Positions 16,011-24,536 of a DNA stretch of 64,000 nucleotides are shown here, one piece after another (the stretch's first letter is position 1; each line of letters starts with the position of its first letter). Under the pieces are notes generated by a model. It saw nothing but the letters and a program-made list of their open reading frames with translations. It was not told the origin of the DNA and ran no database searches. A program made the position numbers and the translations under genes. The DNA comes from Nitrospira sp. (GTDB lineage Bacteria > Nitrospirota > Nitrospiria > Nitrospirales > Nitrospiraceae), in NCBI GenBank assembly GCA_022842445.1, contig JALHPO010000008.1:1-64000 (forward strand), in the 5' to 3' direction.

Positions 16011-16484
16011 TTAGTGCTTTGACCGCTGGAGAGCGTGTCGGCTACTGTTAGGAGTATTGATCACGTGATGGCGAGAAAAGAATAATTGCCATAGTCCCGC
16101 CACAGTGCCGGTGATGCTCGTAATCGGTTGCTCGGTTGTCATACAGGGAATCGTGGACTCCACGACCGGTTCCTGATGGTGATCCAGAAAGGCAAGCCGG
16201 TCCTGGAGACGTCTTTGTTCCGTCACTGAGATCTCACTCGCTTCCAGACCGATCCTTCCCTGGTCGATCCATCGGACGGTATACAGCGCACAATCGACAG
16301 GGTATTCTCCATCCGGCACCAGGACCCGGACAACGACACAGGCCCCTTCCCTGATAGCGCTTTCCGTGGCGACGCGTAAACCCTCTAGTGATATGTCCAC
16401 CGTCCGCCCTTCAACAAACAAGCCGTCAGTGAATACCTGAACCGGATATTGGACCTTCCATCGCTTCGGTCGAGAAATAGCCAT
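16011..16484 (-). CDS. PilZ-domain protein
   Basis: 157 residues from ATG 16484, which has GGAGGG five bases upstream. PilZ landmarks are RPKRWKVQYPVQV at the start (R-x-x-R-type basic motif) and VDISLEGLRVAT (D-x-S-x-x-G) near residue 31, followed by a beta-barrel pattern (VRWIDQGRIGLEAS). It is likely a cyclic di-GMP receptor. The 60-residue C-terminal extension contains a possible hydrophobic patch and has no recognised domain. It lies inside the strip bounded by tRNA-fMet and its decayed partial copy. Confidence 0.75.
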   Translation of the reverse strand: MAISRPKRWKVQYPVQVFTDGLFVEGRTVDISLEGLRVATESAIREGACVVVRVLVPDGEYPVDCALYTVRWIDQGRIGLEASEISVTEQRRLQDRLAFLDHHQEPVVESTIPCMTTEQPITSITGTVAGLWQLFFSRHHVINTPNSSRHALQRSKH

Positions 16485-16663
16485 CAGGCCCTCCGTCGTT
16501 ACGCAATCCCTGTGGCAAGTGTAGAGTGCCGATATGTGATTGCCCATTCCCCATTCGGGTTAACACATTCGCGCTAGAGATGGGTAGGAGATGGCTGTAT
16601 ACCGTTGAAAGATAAGCTGAAGCGAGAAACCAGACGGAAGACCGGGCAGTTCAAAAACCAGTA

Positions 16664-16716
16664 CTTGCGGCCTCATAACTCAAAAGGCAGAAGGCTCAAA
16701 TCCTCTCCCTGCGACA
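16664..16716 (+). repeat. Decayed copy of the 3' half of tRNA-fMet (att-like)
   Basis: The stretch aligns with bases about 13638-13689 of the initiator tRNA gene: shared blocks are CTCATAAC (anticodon loop) and TCAAATCCTCTCCC (T arm and acceptor), with several mismatches and one or two indels. Same orientation as the tRNA. This is the position expected for the distal attachment site of an element integrated at the tRNA 3' end, although no integrase remains. Confidence 0.6.
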
Positions 16717-16863
16717 GTTGAATGTTTGATTCTAGTTACGTTAAGTCTTTTTCTCCATGGGCGGAGGTTAAAGATGAAGTGGTTACAGACTGTCGCGCAG
16801 GGAGTCAAGTTCTCTCCCGAGTCACACGGCTATTCTGTGAGTTGAGATAGGATAGAAGAGCAA

Positions 16864-16889
16864 AAGGCGGCCAGTTTCCTGGCCGCCTT
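16864..16889 (-). terminator. Rho-independent terminator of the proline-repeat protein gene
   Basis: A perfect 11-bp stem AAGGCGGCCAG / CTGGCCGCCTT with a 4-base loop; in the minus direction it is followed by TTTGCTCTTCT. Confidence 0.8.
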
Positions 16890-16936
16890 CGTTCGCATAT
16901 GGTCTGCGATTGGCAAAGTGTACAACCAGGCAACCC

Positions 16937-17269
16937 TCAAAAATTTGAAAAATCTGTTGGAGGCGGTGGCTCAGTCGTCGGAGGCGGGACAGTCGGCGGC
17001 TCAGTCGTCGGAGGTGGGACAGGCGGTGGCTCAGTCGTCGGAGGCGGAGGCGGGCCGTAAACACAACCGTTCAACGTAATGTCGTGGTGTGATGCCGCGT
17101 TGCACCGTCCCTGCAGCCCACGTGTAATCCCATGTTTGCCGGCAGCCGCCTGTGCATTGCTCAGTCCGTGGCCCCTGGCACTATCATTATCATTCGCCAC
17201 GCTCACTCCTGAGAGGATGAGAGCAGTGGCAAGAACAGCACTCGTGATAATGAGTGTCTGCTTCAACAT
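16937..17269 (-). CDS. Secreted protein with proline-rich tandem repeats
   Basis: 110 residues. Residues 1-25 form a signal peptide (MLKQTLIITSAVLATALILS, cleavage probably after GVSVA). The middle (residues 26-70) has no known domain but contains two cysteines that could form a disulfide. The C-terminus is a run of PPPTTEPPPV units encoded by three near-perfect 30-bp DNA repeats (about 16965-17055), a form of tail seen in surface or cell-envelope proteins. The short DNA period means that the repeat number could vary between strains. Function unknown. It has its own terminator. Confidence 0.6.
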   Translation of the reverse strand: MLKQTLIITSAVLATALILSGVSVANDNDSARGHGLSNAQAAAGKHGITRGLQGRCNAASHHDITLNGCVYGPPPPPTTEPPPVPPPTTEPPTVPPPTTEPPPPTDFSNF

Positions 17270-17452
17270 AGATACCTCCTTCTTGTACCCGATTGTGCCC
17301 CATGGCTACGGTCCATAGCACGGGGCACTCCACCTGGTAACGCATTCGTCATGCCAGTCGAAAGACTATAAAAATAAAGAAAGAATTAATCAGAAGTGCT
17401 TTGCTCTAAACACTAAATTGTTGCCAAGTGACAAATATCGTACGCAACCACC

Positions 17453-17644
17453 ATGAAGCTTGCTGGAGACCCCGCTGCCAGCGGACGAGTCTACGCGGCC
17501 TATGGTGGTGTCTATGTGGCCGCGGCCCTCGTCTGGCTGAAAGTCGTGGACGGCGAGAATCTCTCAGCCTTCGATTGGACCGGGGCGGGAATTGCGTTGT
17601 TCGGTATGGGAGTGATCGTCTTCGGGTGGACCGCAAACGAATAG
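17453..17644 (+). pseudogene. Truncated YnfA/UPF0060 family membrane protein (C-terminal half)
   Basis: 63 codons matching the second half of the roughly 108-residue YnfA family: [19 protein letters not shown], then [18 protein letters not shown], i.e. the last two transmembrane segments. The N-terminal two segments are missing; the sequence before the ATG (17400-17452) does not encode them in any frame. A functional four-helix protein is therefore unlikely, although an open short frame remains. It is one of several gene remnants in the 13.7-19.5 kb strip. Confidence 0.65.
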
Positions 17645-17808
17645 CCTTGCCCCCTTCCCCATATCGCCGGACAATCTTTATGACTGTCCGGAAGCCCACC
17701 AGCGATAGAAGCACTTCGACTTCGACCGCTCATAGAGGATGATCACCAACAGAAGCTGAAAATGGAGAAGACATAGACGCGCGGTGGGTTTTCTGATTCG
17801 ATCAGGAT

Positions 17809-18207
17809 ATGAGATTCCGCCCGCTTCAGTGGCCGCAGTATTACTACTTCGCGTCGGTCATTTTTCTGTTGATCGACTGGCTGGCCGGCGCCAATGTGCG
17901 CGCGGTCGGATTCGCGGCCTATCCCACACTCCGGATGACCTACTACCTGGCCTGCCTGTTGTTCGGCCTGGTGATTCGACTGTTTCCAGCCTGGTCGGTA
18001 CCGGTGACGCTGGCTGAAAGCACGCTCAACATCACGGCGCTGATGATCTCGGTGATGACCCCGCTCTACACCTTCGACGTCGAGAATCCATCGGGGCCGC
18101 TGACCGCCTTCCCACAGCTGGCGATCAATTTCATGATCTCCGGCACCGCCGCGGTGCTCGCCTGGTACCAATCCTTATATGCGATCCCGGGCCTGCGGTC
18201 CCGCTGA
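17809..18207 (+). CDS. Small integral membrane protein of unknown function
   Basis: 132 residues with four predicted membrane segments (about residues 9-27, 43-61, 67-83 and 105-125): YYYFASVIFLLIDWLAG, MTYYLACLLFGLVIRLF, LNITALMISVMTP and INFMISGTAAVLAWY. Charged residues are few and lie in the loops. No family is recognised. It lies between the YnfA remnant and the convergent ttcA gene, with no partner that would suggest a role. Confidence 0.6.
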   Translation: MRFRPLQWPQYYYFASVIFLLIDWLAGANVRAVGFAAYPTLRMTYYLACLLFGLVIRLFPAWSVPVTLAESTLNITALMISVMTPLYTFDVENPSGPLTAFPQLAINFMISGTAAVLAWYQSLYAIPGLRSR

Positions 18208-18295
18208 CACCCTCTGCCAAACGATGTCGGCAACCATTCTGCCGCTTACTGTGGATGGACGCCTGGGTTGGGCAGGAAGCCATGTACACCTGGCC

Positions 18296-19147
18296 TCAAT
18301 AACTGGCGGCCGGTTCTTCGTCCAGCCACGCATCGCCCTCAGGCTGCTCTGCCGCCGTTGTCTCCAGGGATTTGAAGTCAAAGAGGCGCGAGTCCATCAA
18401 GAGTGCCGGCGCGATATTGGTGAGAGCGGCGGCAATGCTGTCAGAACTACCCGGTGATCCCTGCTCCCACTCGCGCAGAAACGCTTTAACTTTTTTCCGC
18501 TTCAGATTCTCCTGAGATCCGCAGAGGTCGCAGGGAATGATGGGGAACGCGCGCAGTTCGGCATATCGTTCCAGATCGACTTCCTTCACCAATGCCAGCG
18601 GCCGGATGACAAGGTGACGTCCGTCCTTGGAACGCAGCTTCGGCGGAATGGCCTTGAGCTTCCCGGTATAGAACAGATTCAGGAACAGGGTTTCCGCGAT
18701 ATCATCACGGTGATGGCCCAGCGCGATCTTGGTGGCACCCAGTTCCCCGGCAATTCGATACAGATGCCCCCTGCGAAGACGCGAGCAAAGCGAACAGGTC
18801 GTCTGTCCCTCGGGGATAAGCCGTTTCACAATCGAATAGGTATCGCGTGTTTCAATGTGAAACGGGACTCCCCTGCCGGTCAGATAGTCCGGCAAGACAT
18901 GAGCCGGGAAGCCCGGTTGCTTCTGATCGAGATTGACGGCCACCAGGTCGAACCGCACCGGCGCGCGGCGTTGCAGCACGAGCAGGATATCGAGCAGACC
19001 GTAACTGTCCTTGCCGCCGGACAGGCACACCATAACCTTGTCGCCGTCCTCGATGAGACGATAGTCGCTGATGGCCTGACCCACCAGCCGGCAGAGGCGA
19101 GTCTGGAGTTTGTCCGTTTCCTCGTCCAGTTTATGTGGGAGCTTCAT
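18296..19147 (-). CDS. ttcA: tRNA 2-thiocytidine biosynthesis protein
   Basis: 283 residues from ATG 19147 ([15 protein letters not shown]). PP-loop ATPase motif SGGKDS at residues 43-48 and two CxxC pairs (CSLC at 118-121, CDLC at 206-209) that hold the Fe-S cluster in the TtcA family, plus [10 protein letters not shown]. TtcA activates C32 of certain tRNAs with ATP and adds sulfur. The two CxxC pairs separate it from TilS, which modifies lysidine-34 and lacks them. Longer upstream starts are not supported by homology. Confidence 0.9.
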   Translation of the reverse strand: MKLPHKLDEETDKLQTRLCRLVGQAISDYRLIEDGDKVMVCLSGGKDSYGLLDILLVLQRRAPVRFDLVAVNLDQKQPGFPAHVLPDYLTGRGVPFHIETRDTYSIVKRLIPEGQTTCSLCSRLRRGHLYRIAGELGATKIALGHHRDDIAETLFLNLFYTGKLKAIPPKLRSKDGRHLVIRPLALVKEVDLERYAELRAFPIIPCDLCGSQENLKRKKVKAFLREWEQGSPGSSDSIAAALTNIAPALLMDSRLFDFKSLETTAAEQPEGDAWLDEEPAASY

Positions 19148-19206
19148 CTGGATTGTCCAAATTGAATTCGGCAGGATTGTACCTGCCCCGGCGATGTCAT
19201 GTCGAC

Positions 19207-19320
19207 ATGAGACCATGCAAAGAGGCTCGCACAAGCACCTTGCGGCATACGATTCTGTTTATCTGCACCGGCCACGTCTTTCGCAGCATGGTAGCCGAGT
19301 ATGCCGTGCTGTCCCAGATC
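19207..19320 (+). pseudogene. N-terminal scrap of a low-molecular-weight phosphotyrosine phosphatase
   Basis: The frame reads [20 protein letters not shown], matching the P-loop start of low-molecular-weight phosphatases and related arsenate reductases (V-L-F-V-C-T-G-N-x-x-R-S-x-x-A-E). The C-x5-R loop is kept, but the Asn is changed to His and the rest of the roughly 150-residue enzyme, including the catalytic DPW/Y segment, is missing. Homology ends near 19320 at a hairpin. Confidence 0.55.
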
Positions 19321-19325
19321 AGGCT

Positions 19326-19355
19326 GAAAAAGTGGCACGACTGCCACACTTTTTG
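19326..19355. terminator. Possible bidirectional terminator hairpin
   Basis: AAAAAGTGGCA, loop CGAC and TGCCACACTTTTT form a stem with A and T tracts on its flanks, a pattern that can terminate in both directions. Confidence 0.45.
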
Positions 19356-19542
19356 TGAGCGGAAGACCCGACCGGCGCCGGTTTCAGTTCAATCTTGAAC
19401 TGTCTGAACATTTTTTCTCCTCCTTGCCCGTTCTTCTCTCCCCTACATCGAATTCTATCCGCCATCGTACCGTCGGCTTGAAAACTGCGTGCTATAGTTT
19501 CTTGAGCACGGGAAAACAACGCGAATTCAGGACATCGATCGT

Positions 19543-20604
19543 ATGCAGCGCTCAGGTCTGGACGCACTCAAGACACCGGTCACCGGACAGGGAGACCCCC
19601 ACTGGGCCGCCTGGTCGGACGAGGCACTCCTGGATCTTCCGATGTGCAAACTCCACCTGGAAATCAAAGGCGGATTTCTCGAACAGCCGATCGCCGAGCT
19701 CAGCCGTGAACTGGAAGAACGCCGCTTGCTCTTTCGCCCGCACTTCTGGATTTCAAACGAATGGTTTACGCCCGACGGCATTCCCGGCATCGCCGTACCG
19801 TTCTACCTCGCCCATCCGCGCCTGGCGAAACTTGAACTGAGCCAGATGCTGGAGGTGGAGGGCGGAACCCCGGAATGGTGTCTGCGCATCCTGCGCCATG
19901 AAGCCGGCCATGCAATCGAGAACGCGTACAAGATTCGCCGCAGAAAGACACGCCAACAGATCTTCGGAAAATCCTCTCAGCGATATCCGATGTTCTACAC
20001 CCCACGGCCCTATAGCCGCAGTTTCGTCCGCCACCTGGATCTCTGGTATGCGCAGAGCCATCCGGACGAAGATTTTGCCGAGACCTTTGCCGTCTGGCTC
20101 ACACCGGACTCGCTGTGGGAAGAACGGTACCGTGGTTGGCCCGTCTTGAAGAAACTAACCTACGTCGATCAGCTGATGAAAGAGCTGAAGGGAGTGCCCC
20201 CTCCCGTCACTTCGCACGAGGAAGTCGATCCGCTCCCCGGCTTGAAAAAAACCCTGCGCGAACATTATGAGCACAAGCGTCGGCATTACGGAGTCGAGCG
20301 GCAGTCATTGTACGATCCCGATCTTAAACGCCTCTTCTCGAACCTGCCAAACCACTCAAGCAAGCCGAGCGCCGCGACCTTTCTGAACCGGTTTCGGCGG
20401 GAAGTGCGGCGGAAGGTTGCGAGTTGGACCGGCGAATATCAATACACCATCGATCAGGTGCTTGAAGACATGATCCGGCGATGTCGCGAATTGGATCTTC
20501 GCGTCCCGGTGGGTGAGGAGCAGGCCAAACTCGATTTCACCATTCTGCTGACCGTCCATACGATGAACTTCTTGCGAAGTGGACGGCATCGGGTGGCCCT
20601 ATGA
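19543..20604 (+). CDS. Putative zinc metallopeptidase (HEAGH)
   Basis: 353 residues. The zincin motif HEAGHAIENAY gives His119, Glu120 and His123; the third ligand is probably in DEDFAETFAVW (Glu180 or Asp). It is cytoplasmic by absence of a signal peptide or membrane segment. It belongs to a family annotated only as putative zinc-binding metallopeptidase; no substrate is known. Its stop codon overlaps the start of the ATP-grasp gene by four bases (ATGA), so the two are translationally coupled and probably act in one pathway. Basic C-terminal region (FRREVRRKVASW). An alternative start near MCKLHLEIKGG would remove about 33 residues. Confidence 0.72.
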   Translation: MQRSGLDALKTPVTGQGDPHWAAWSDEALLDLPMCKLHLEIKGGFLEQPIAELSRELEERRLLFRPHFWISNEWFTPDGIPGIAVPFYLAHPRLAKLELSQMLEVEGGTPEWCLRILRHEAGHAIENAYKIRRRKTRQQIFGKSSQRYPMFYTPRPYSRSFVRHLDLWYAQSHPDEDFAETFAVWLTPDSLWEERYRGWPVLKKLTYVDQLMKELKGVPPPVTSHEEVDPLPGLKKTLREHYEHKRRHYGVERQSLYDPDLKRLFSNLPNHSSKPSAATFLNRFRREVRRKVASWTGEYQYTIDQVLEDMIRRCRELDLRVPVGEEQAKLDFTILLTVHTMNFLRSGRHRVAL

Positions 20605-21623
20605 AACGCCTGCGCGTGCTCGTCCTCATGCATGAAGATCTCGTCCCGCCTCAACAGACCGCGGGTTGCGACCCCAAAACGGCAGAGTGGCGGACTGAGT
20701 ACGACGTCGTCACGACACTGAAGAAGCTGGGACATGACGTGCAGCCGCTCGGGGTCAAAAGCGATCTGGGAGTGATTCACAAGGCCATCGCCGAATGGGA
20801 ACCGGACATCGCCTTCAACCTGCTGGAAGAATTCGACGGCGTATCCGTCTATGATCAGCATGTGGTGTCCTATCTTGAACTCTTACGCGTGCCCTATACC
20901 GGCTGCAACCCCCGCGGGCTGATGCTGGCGCGCGACAAAGCCATCACCAAGAAAATGCTGTCCTTTCATCGAATCCCCTATCCGGAATTCATCGAGGTGC
21001 CGCAAGGACGCGTGGTGAGACGGCCGAAGTGGCTGATGTTCCCATTGATCGTCAAGTCGGTGAGCGAGGAAGCCTCCCTGGGAATCTCACAGGCGTCGAT
21101 CGTTGAAGATGACGACAAATTGAGCGAGCGGGTAGCCTTCATTCACAGCAGCATCGGAAGCGGCGCGCTGATCGAACGATACATCGAAGGCCGTGAGTTC
21201 TATGTCGGAGTGATGGGAAACAGTCACCTCCATGTGCTGCCGGTCTGGGAACTTATCATGGACAAGCTGCCGGACGACGCCAGACGGATTGCGACCGAAC
21301 GGGTGAAATGGAGCCGGACATACCAGAAGAAATATGGGATCACCTCACGGGAAGCCAAGAACCTCCCACCAGGGAAAACCGAAGAAATTCAACATTTGGC
21401 CAAACGGGTCTACCGGGCGCTTGGGCTTAACGGATATGCACGGATTGACATGCGGATGGACGCAGAGGGACAGCTGTATGTCCTGGAAGCCAATCCGAAT
21501 CCGCAGATCGCGCATGATGAGGATTTCGCCGACTCAGCGGAAAAGGCGAACTACCACTACCAGGAGTTGTTGCAGGAAATCCTGAACGTCGGCCTTCGCT
21601 GGCGTCCTGCCAAAGCGGCGTGA
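20601..21623 (+). CDS. ATP-grasp ligase of the D-Ala-D-Ala ligase-like type
   Basis: 340 residues. ATP-grasp landmarks: N-terminal pre-grasp domain (KRLRVLVLMHEDLVPP; FNLLEEFDGVSVYD), ATP-binding lysines around FPLIVKSVSEEASLGIS, ALIERYIEGREFYVGV, and the metal-binding end RIDMRMDAEGQLYVLEANPNP. The sequence LEANPNP is the normal Glu/Asn Mg-site. It forms amide bonds through acyl-phosphate intermediates; substrate unknown. A housekeeping Ddl is less likely because it is not in a murein gene cluster and is coupled to the metallopeptidase gene. Confidence 0.75.
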   Translation: MKRLRVLVLMHEDLVPPQQTAGCDPKTAEWRTEYDVVTTLKKLGHDVQPLGVKSDLGVIHKAIAEWEPDIAFNLLEEFDGVSVYDQHVVSYLELLRVPYTGCNPRGLMLARDKAITKKMLSFHRIPYPEFIEVPQGRVVRRPKWLMFPLIVKSVSEEASLGISQASIVEDDDKLSERVAFIHSSIGSGALIERYIEGREFYVGVMGNSHLHVLPVWELIMDKLPDDARRIATERVKWSRTYQKKYGITSREAKNLPPGKTEEIQHLAKRVYRALGLNGYARIDMRMDAEGQLYVLEANPNPQIAHDEDFADSAEKANYHYQELLQEILNVGLRWRPAKAA

Positions 21624-21646
21624 GCCCGGGACAATCGTCCAGGGCT

Positions 21647-21703
21647 AAGGTTTAGGCTGAGATCGAGCGAGAGCAAATCAGATCCTCGCTCGGCCTAAAC
21701 CTT
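21647..21703. repeat. Long inverted repeat between convergent genes
   Basis: AAGGTTTAGGC pairs with GCCTAAACCTT and an inner GAGCGAG pairs with CTCGCTC. It lies between the ATP-grasp gene and the convergent outer-membrane gene. There is no U-tract. The arms themselves show a 7-bp period (GAGGTTA, AGGTTTA), like other heptamer arrays in this window. Confidence 0.5.
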
Positions 21704-21731
21704 AACCTCAGTCTATATTCTTCCCTGCAGA

Positions 21732-22295
21732 CTACGGTCCCCACCGGAAACCGAACATCAGCGCCACGCTCGTTTTGTCTTCCTCGCGGAGAGCGGGCGT
21801 CAGATCGATATTGTGCAGATTCACAATCACCGTCGAAGCCAGGGCAATATTGTGAACGACCTGATATTCAAGCGAGAGCCCGATCGGGATGTACCAACTC
21901 GTGTCGCTTTCATCGATGCGCCCCCGCCCGGTCCCACGGTCAAGCCCGACGTGCATCAAGCCGAAGCCGGTGAAGGGAACCAGGTTGATGCCGTTGCTGA
22001 AACGGAGATGATACTTCGCAACGCCCGCAAAAGAGATTTGGAAGAGATCTCCCGTCGGAGTAATCTGCATCATCGGGCCGAACGAAAAATTCCGATCGGG
22101 GTAATAGTCGACATTGAACCCAAGATTGAAGACGGTGTCATGAACGGTGCCGGCAGTAAAGCCCAGGTCAGACCCAGCCCCCCAGCGGTTCTCTTCCGAA
22201 AAGGCCGGCGAAACAAACGTACCGAGCCAGAGCAGTCCCGCAAGCGTCACACTGAGCAATCGGCGACAGTCTAGGCGACAGTCAGATATTCGCAT
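21732..22295 (-). CDS. Outer-membrane beta-barrel protein
   Basis: 187 residues from ATG 22295, which is preceded by GAGGAG. Residues 1-34 are a signal peptide (RRLLSVTLAGLLWLGTFVSP, cleavage near AFS). The remainder alternates hydrophobic and polar residues in strands typical of an 8-stranded barrel (NLGFNVDYYPDRNFSFGP; YHLRFSNGINLVPFTGFG) and ends with an aromatic-rich strand (LMFGFRWGP). Related to OmpW/OmpA-like barrel families in form only; no ligand or partner is known. A 46-residue longer start at 22433 is rejected because it overlaps the next gene start. Confidence 0.6.
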   Translation of the reverse strand: MRISDCRLDCRRLLSVTLAGLLWLGTFVSPAFSEENRWGAGSDLGFTAGTVHDTVFNLGFNVDYYPDRNFSFGPMMQITPTGDLFQISFAGVAKYHLRFSNGINLVPFTGFGLMHVGLDRGTGRGRIDESDTSWYIPIGLSLEYQVVHNIALASTVIVNLHNIDLTPALREEDKTSVALMFGFRWGP

Positions 22296-22418
22296 AACGA
22301 CTCCTCGCTCAAAGTTGGCCGACTCTAACACAGCACCTATAGACGGACAAGCCGCTTGAGCCGCGGACAGGCCGTGCAGTATCCTCCCCGCAGCCGAACG
22401 GAATGAGGTGAATCGATC

Positions 22419-22901
22419 ATGACTCCCGCACAAGCCGCAGCTGCGTTGCTCCAGGCAATGCCGCAGCCCCCATCCCTCGCGCAGCTTGAAGAATACGGAC
22501 TCATCGCATCTGCCTCGACAGCTCAGGCGATTTCGCGAGAAATCCTTTCATTGAATCTGTACTGGATTATGGCCGCCATCGACGCGCACATTCCGATGAA
22601 GTACCAGGATGCGATCCGGGGAGCCCTGTTGGAATCGATTAGGACGACCTGGTGGGCATCGGGGCAACTCGGTCCCGGCACCTGGGACTCATATCAAACA
22701 GAATTGGATAAGCGGCGCGCCCGGTACAGCCGACTCGTCGATCACGAAGGCCTGAGCCACATGGCGGTAAGCGCCGACGCGGCATCGCAGATCGAGAATC
22801 AGGGCATCATCCCCTTTGAAGACCGGGACAAGTTACTGGTCCTCATGATCGACTACGCACCGGCCGCGGAATACGGCAGGCTGCTCGAGGAGGTGGGCTA
22901 G
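22419..22901 (+). CDS. Hypothetical protein
   Basis: 160 residues, mostly helical, with GAGGTG a few bases before the ATG. No known domain recognised. Slightly acidic, no signal peptide or membrane helix. Contains repeated Ala-rich helices at the start (MTPAQAAAALLQAMPQPPS) and a Trp pair (TTWWAS). It diverges from the outer-membrane gene, so the two may share a control region (22296-22418). Confidence 0.5.
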   Translation: MTPAQAAAALLQAMPQPPSLAQLEEYGLIASASTAQAISREILSLNLYWIMAAIDAHIPMKYQDAIRGALLESIRTTWWASGQLGPGTWDSYQTELDKRRARYSRLVDHEGLSHMAVSADAASQIENQGIIPFEDRDKLLVLMIDYAPAAEYGRLLEEVG

Positions 22902-22996
22902 CGCGGGGCCCGCACGATCGGCGAGACTCGAGAAGACGAACGGACCGGCTTTTCGCGCATTTCCGGAAAGTCCCGCGAGTCCCGCACGGGGCGCTC

Positions 22997-23602
22997 TCAG
23001 AGATACCGGTGCGAGAGCACCTTGCCGTTCTTGTCGAGTTCGTACAAGAGAGGCGCGCCGGTGGGAATGTTCAACTCCAGGACCTGCTCCTTCGACAATT
23101 GCTCCAGTTGCATCACCAGCGCGCGAAGACTGTTGCCATGCGCCGCAACCAAAATGGTTTCCCCCTTGAGGACGCAGGGTTTGATCCTGGTTTCGTAATA
23201 GGGCAATACCCGCTCGGCCGTATCTTTCAGGCTCTCTCCGCCAGGCGGCCTTACATCGTAACTTCGCCTCCAGATCTTGACCTGTGCGTCTCCATATTTC
23301 GTCGCGGTCTCGGCCTTGTTCAACCCCTGCAACTCTCCATACATCCGTTCGTTCAGGGCCTTGTCTTTTTCGATAGGAATGGCCGTTTGTCCGATGACCT
23401 CCAACACGAACCGCAAGGTCTCGTTCGCGCGGCTCAGGACAGAGGTGAACGCACGGTCGAACGTGAACCCCTTGAGTTTGTTTCCGGCGTTCTTAGCCTC
23501 TTCAACACCGCGCGGTGAGAGCGGCACATCGACCCAGCCGGTGAAGCGGTTTTCCAGATTCCATTGCGATTCGCCGTGACGGAGCAGGACCAGCCGAGCC
23601 AT
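22997..23602 (-). CDS. gpmA: 2,3-bisphosphoglycerate-dependent phosphoglycerate mutase
   Basis: 201 residues from ATG 23602, with GAGAGGAA upstream. It begins [15 protein letters not shown], the RHG motif with catalytic His9, and has the second His in [14 protein letters not shown], and the family segment [14 protein letters not shown]. It interconverts 3- and 2-phosphoglycerate in glycolysis. It is shorter than the typical 230-250 residues, as in the short GpmA subgroup (about 205 residues). An extension to 23632 is unsupported. Confidence 0.92.
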   Translation of the reverse strand: MARLVLLRHGESQWNLENRFTGWVDVPLSPRGVEEAKNAGNKLKGFTFDRAFTSVLSRANETLRFVLEVIGQTAIPIEKDKALNERMYGELQGLNKAETATKYGDAQVKIWRRSYDVRPPGGESLKDTAERVLPYYETRIKPCVLKGETILVAAHGNSLRALVMQLEQLSKEQVLELNIPTGAPLLYELDKNGKVLSHRYL

Positions 23603-23669
23603 GGTACGTTCCTCTCGATGGATGATAATCAAGGATCCGGAGCCGGCCCCAGAATACTGGATTGCGGCT

Positions 23670-24401
23670 TCAAGTCAAGCCGGTCATAACACGCGAACTG
23701 CGATCCCATTGACCCTCTGATCCGGGAATACACGGGGCGGCAGGACAACCGATCCTCGTCACGGCCGCCGATCTGGCAGGTTTCGCCGGAAGTTGGTCGG
23801 AGTCAGGCGGCCCCTCTTGCACCATCTTGATGAGCGTCATCATAAAAAGCAGGTAAAATGCCACGCCGACCCAGATGACGTAGGGTTGCACTCCACCCGC
23901 TTCTTTGAGCGCCTGCTCTTGCTCTGTTTGATTCAGCTGACCGGCCTTCTTGATCTCGCCGATCTGTTCGCGGCAATGCCAATAGTACAAGTAGTTCCCC
24001 GTTGCCCCTGCGATGACACTCCAAACAAGGCCCGATGAGACATCCCCCGTCAGATAGGTCGAAATCATGGGGCCCACGGCATAGACGAACGCATGGAGGT
24101 ACATTTTCCGATAGAGAAACCAGAGAAAGGAGATGAAGAGAAATGCGGGCCAGTTCCAAGACAGGGCAAATTTTGGCTGGCCGTTCGCTGAAAACTTCTT
24201 GAACTGAACCAGATACCGATCGGCATTGGGACCGATAAATTGCCGCCACCGCGCTTCCTCGTCATAAATCGGCGGGGGTGAGGAAGTGACTGGATCGGCA
24301 GCAGATTCTGCGGCAGCGGTTGTGTCGAGGGAAGTCCCGCACTGATGACAGAAGGAAGCGTCGTCTGGATTCTGTTGGTTGCACCGGCTACACAACTTCA
24401 T
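23670..24401 (-). CDS. Zinc-ribbon membrane protein with DUF2628-like region
   Basis: 243 residues from ATG 24401. The N-terminus is a zinc ribbon ([19 protein letters not shown], four cysteines). After a Ser/Pro-rich linker comes a DUF2628-like membrane unit: [24 protein letters not shown], followed by helices near residues 105-150 and a final helix [18 protein letters not shown] near residue 185. The C-terminal 40 residues are not conserved in pattern. Function is unknown; the zinc ribbon suggests binding of a protein or nucleic acid at the membrane. Confidence 0.65.
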   Translation of the reverse strand: MKLCSRCNQQNPDDASFCHQCGTSLDTTAAAESAADPVTSSPPPIYDEEARWRQFIGPNADRYLVQFKKFSANGQPKFALSWNWPAFLFISFLWFLYRKMYLHAFVYAVGPMISTYLTGDVSSGLVWSVIAGATGNYLYYWHCREQIGEIKKAGQLNQTEQEQALKEAGGVQPYVIWVGVAFYLLFMMTLIKMVQEGPPDSDQLPAKPARSAAVTRIGCPAAPCIPGSEGQWDRSSRVMTGLT

Positions 24402-24515
24402 TGTCGCGCAGCTTATCACACTCGGAAGCGATAGAGCTGCCTCTCCGGTCCCGACCTATTGTCCCCCGCCGCCCTTATTGCTTTCACTTCGACCCTGTGC
24501 TAACTTCCCTTTCTT

Positions 24516-24521
24516 TATAAT
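24516..24521 (+). promoter_or_regulatory. Perfect -10 box upstream of argD
   Basis: TATAAT lies 16 bases before the argD ATG. A clear -35 box is absent. If used, the mRNA leader would be only about nine bases, so argD would be nearly leaderless; the weak AGGA at 24522-24525 would fall between the -10 box and the likely start site. Confidence 0.4.
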
Positions 24522-24536
24522 AGGATACGTAGTGTC

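Noticed and set aside
16664..16716. A second functional tRNA gene
   Set aside because: The 5' half is absent and the anticodon stem is mispaired.
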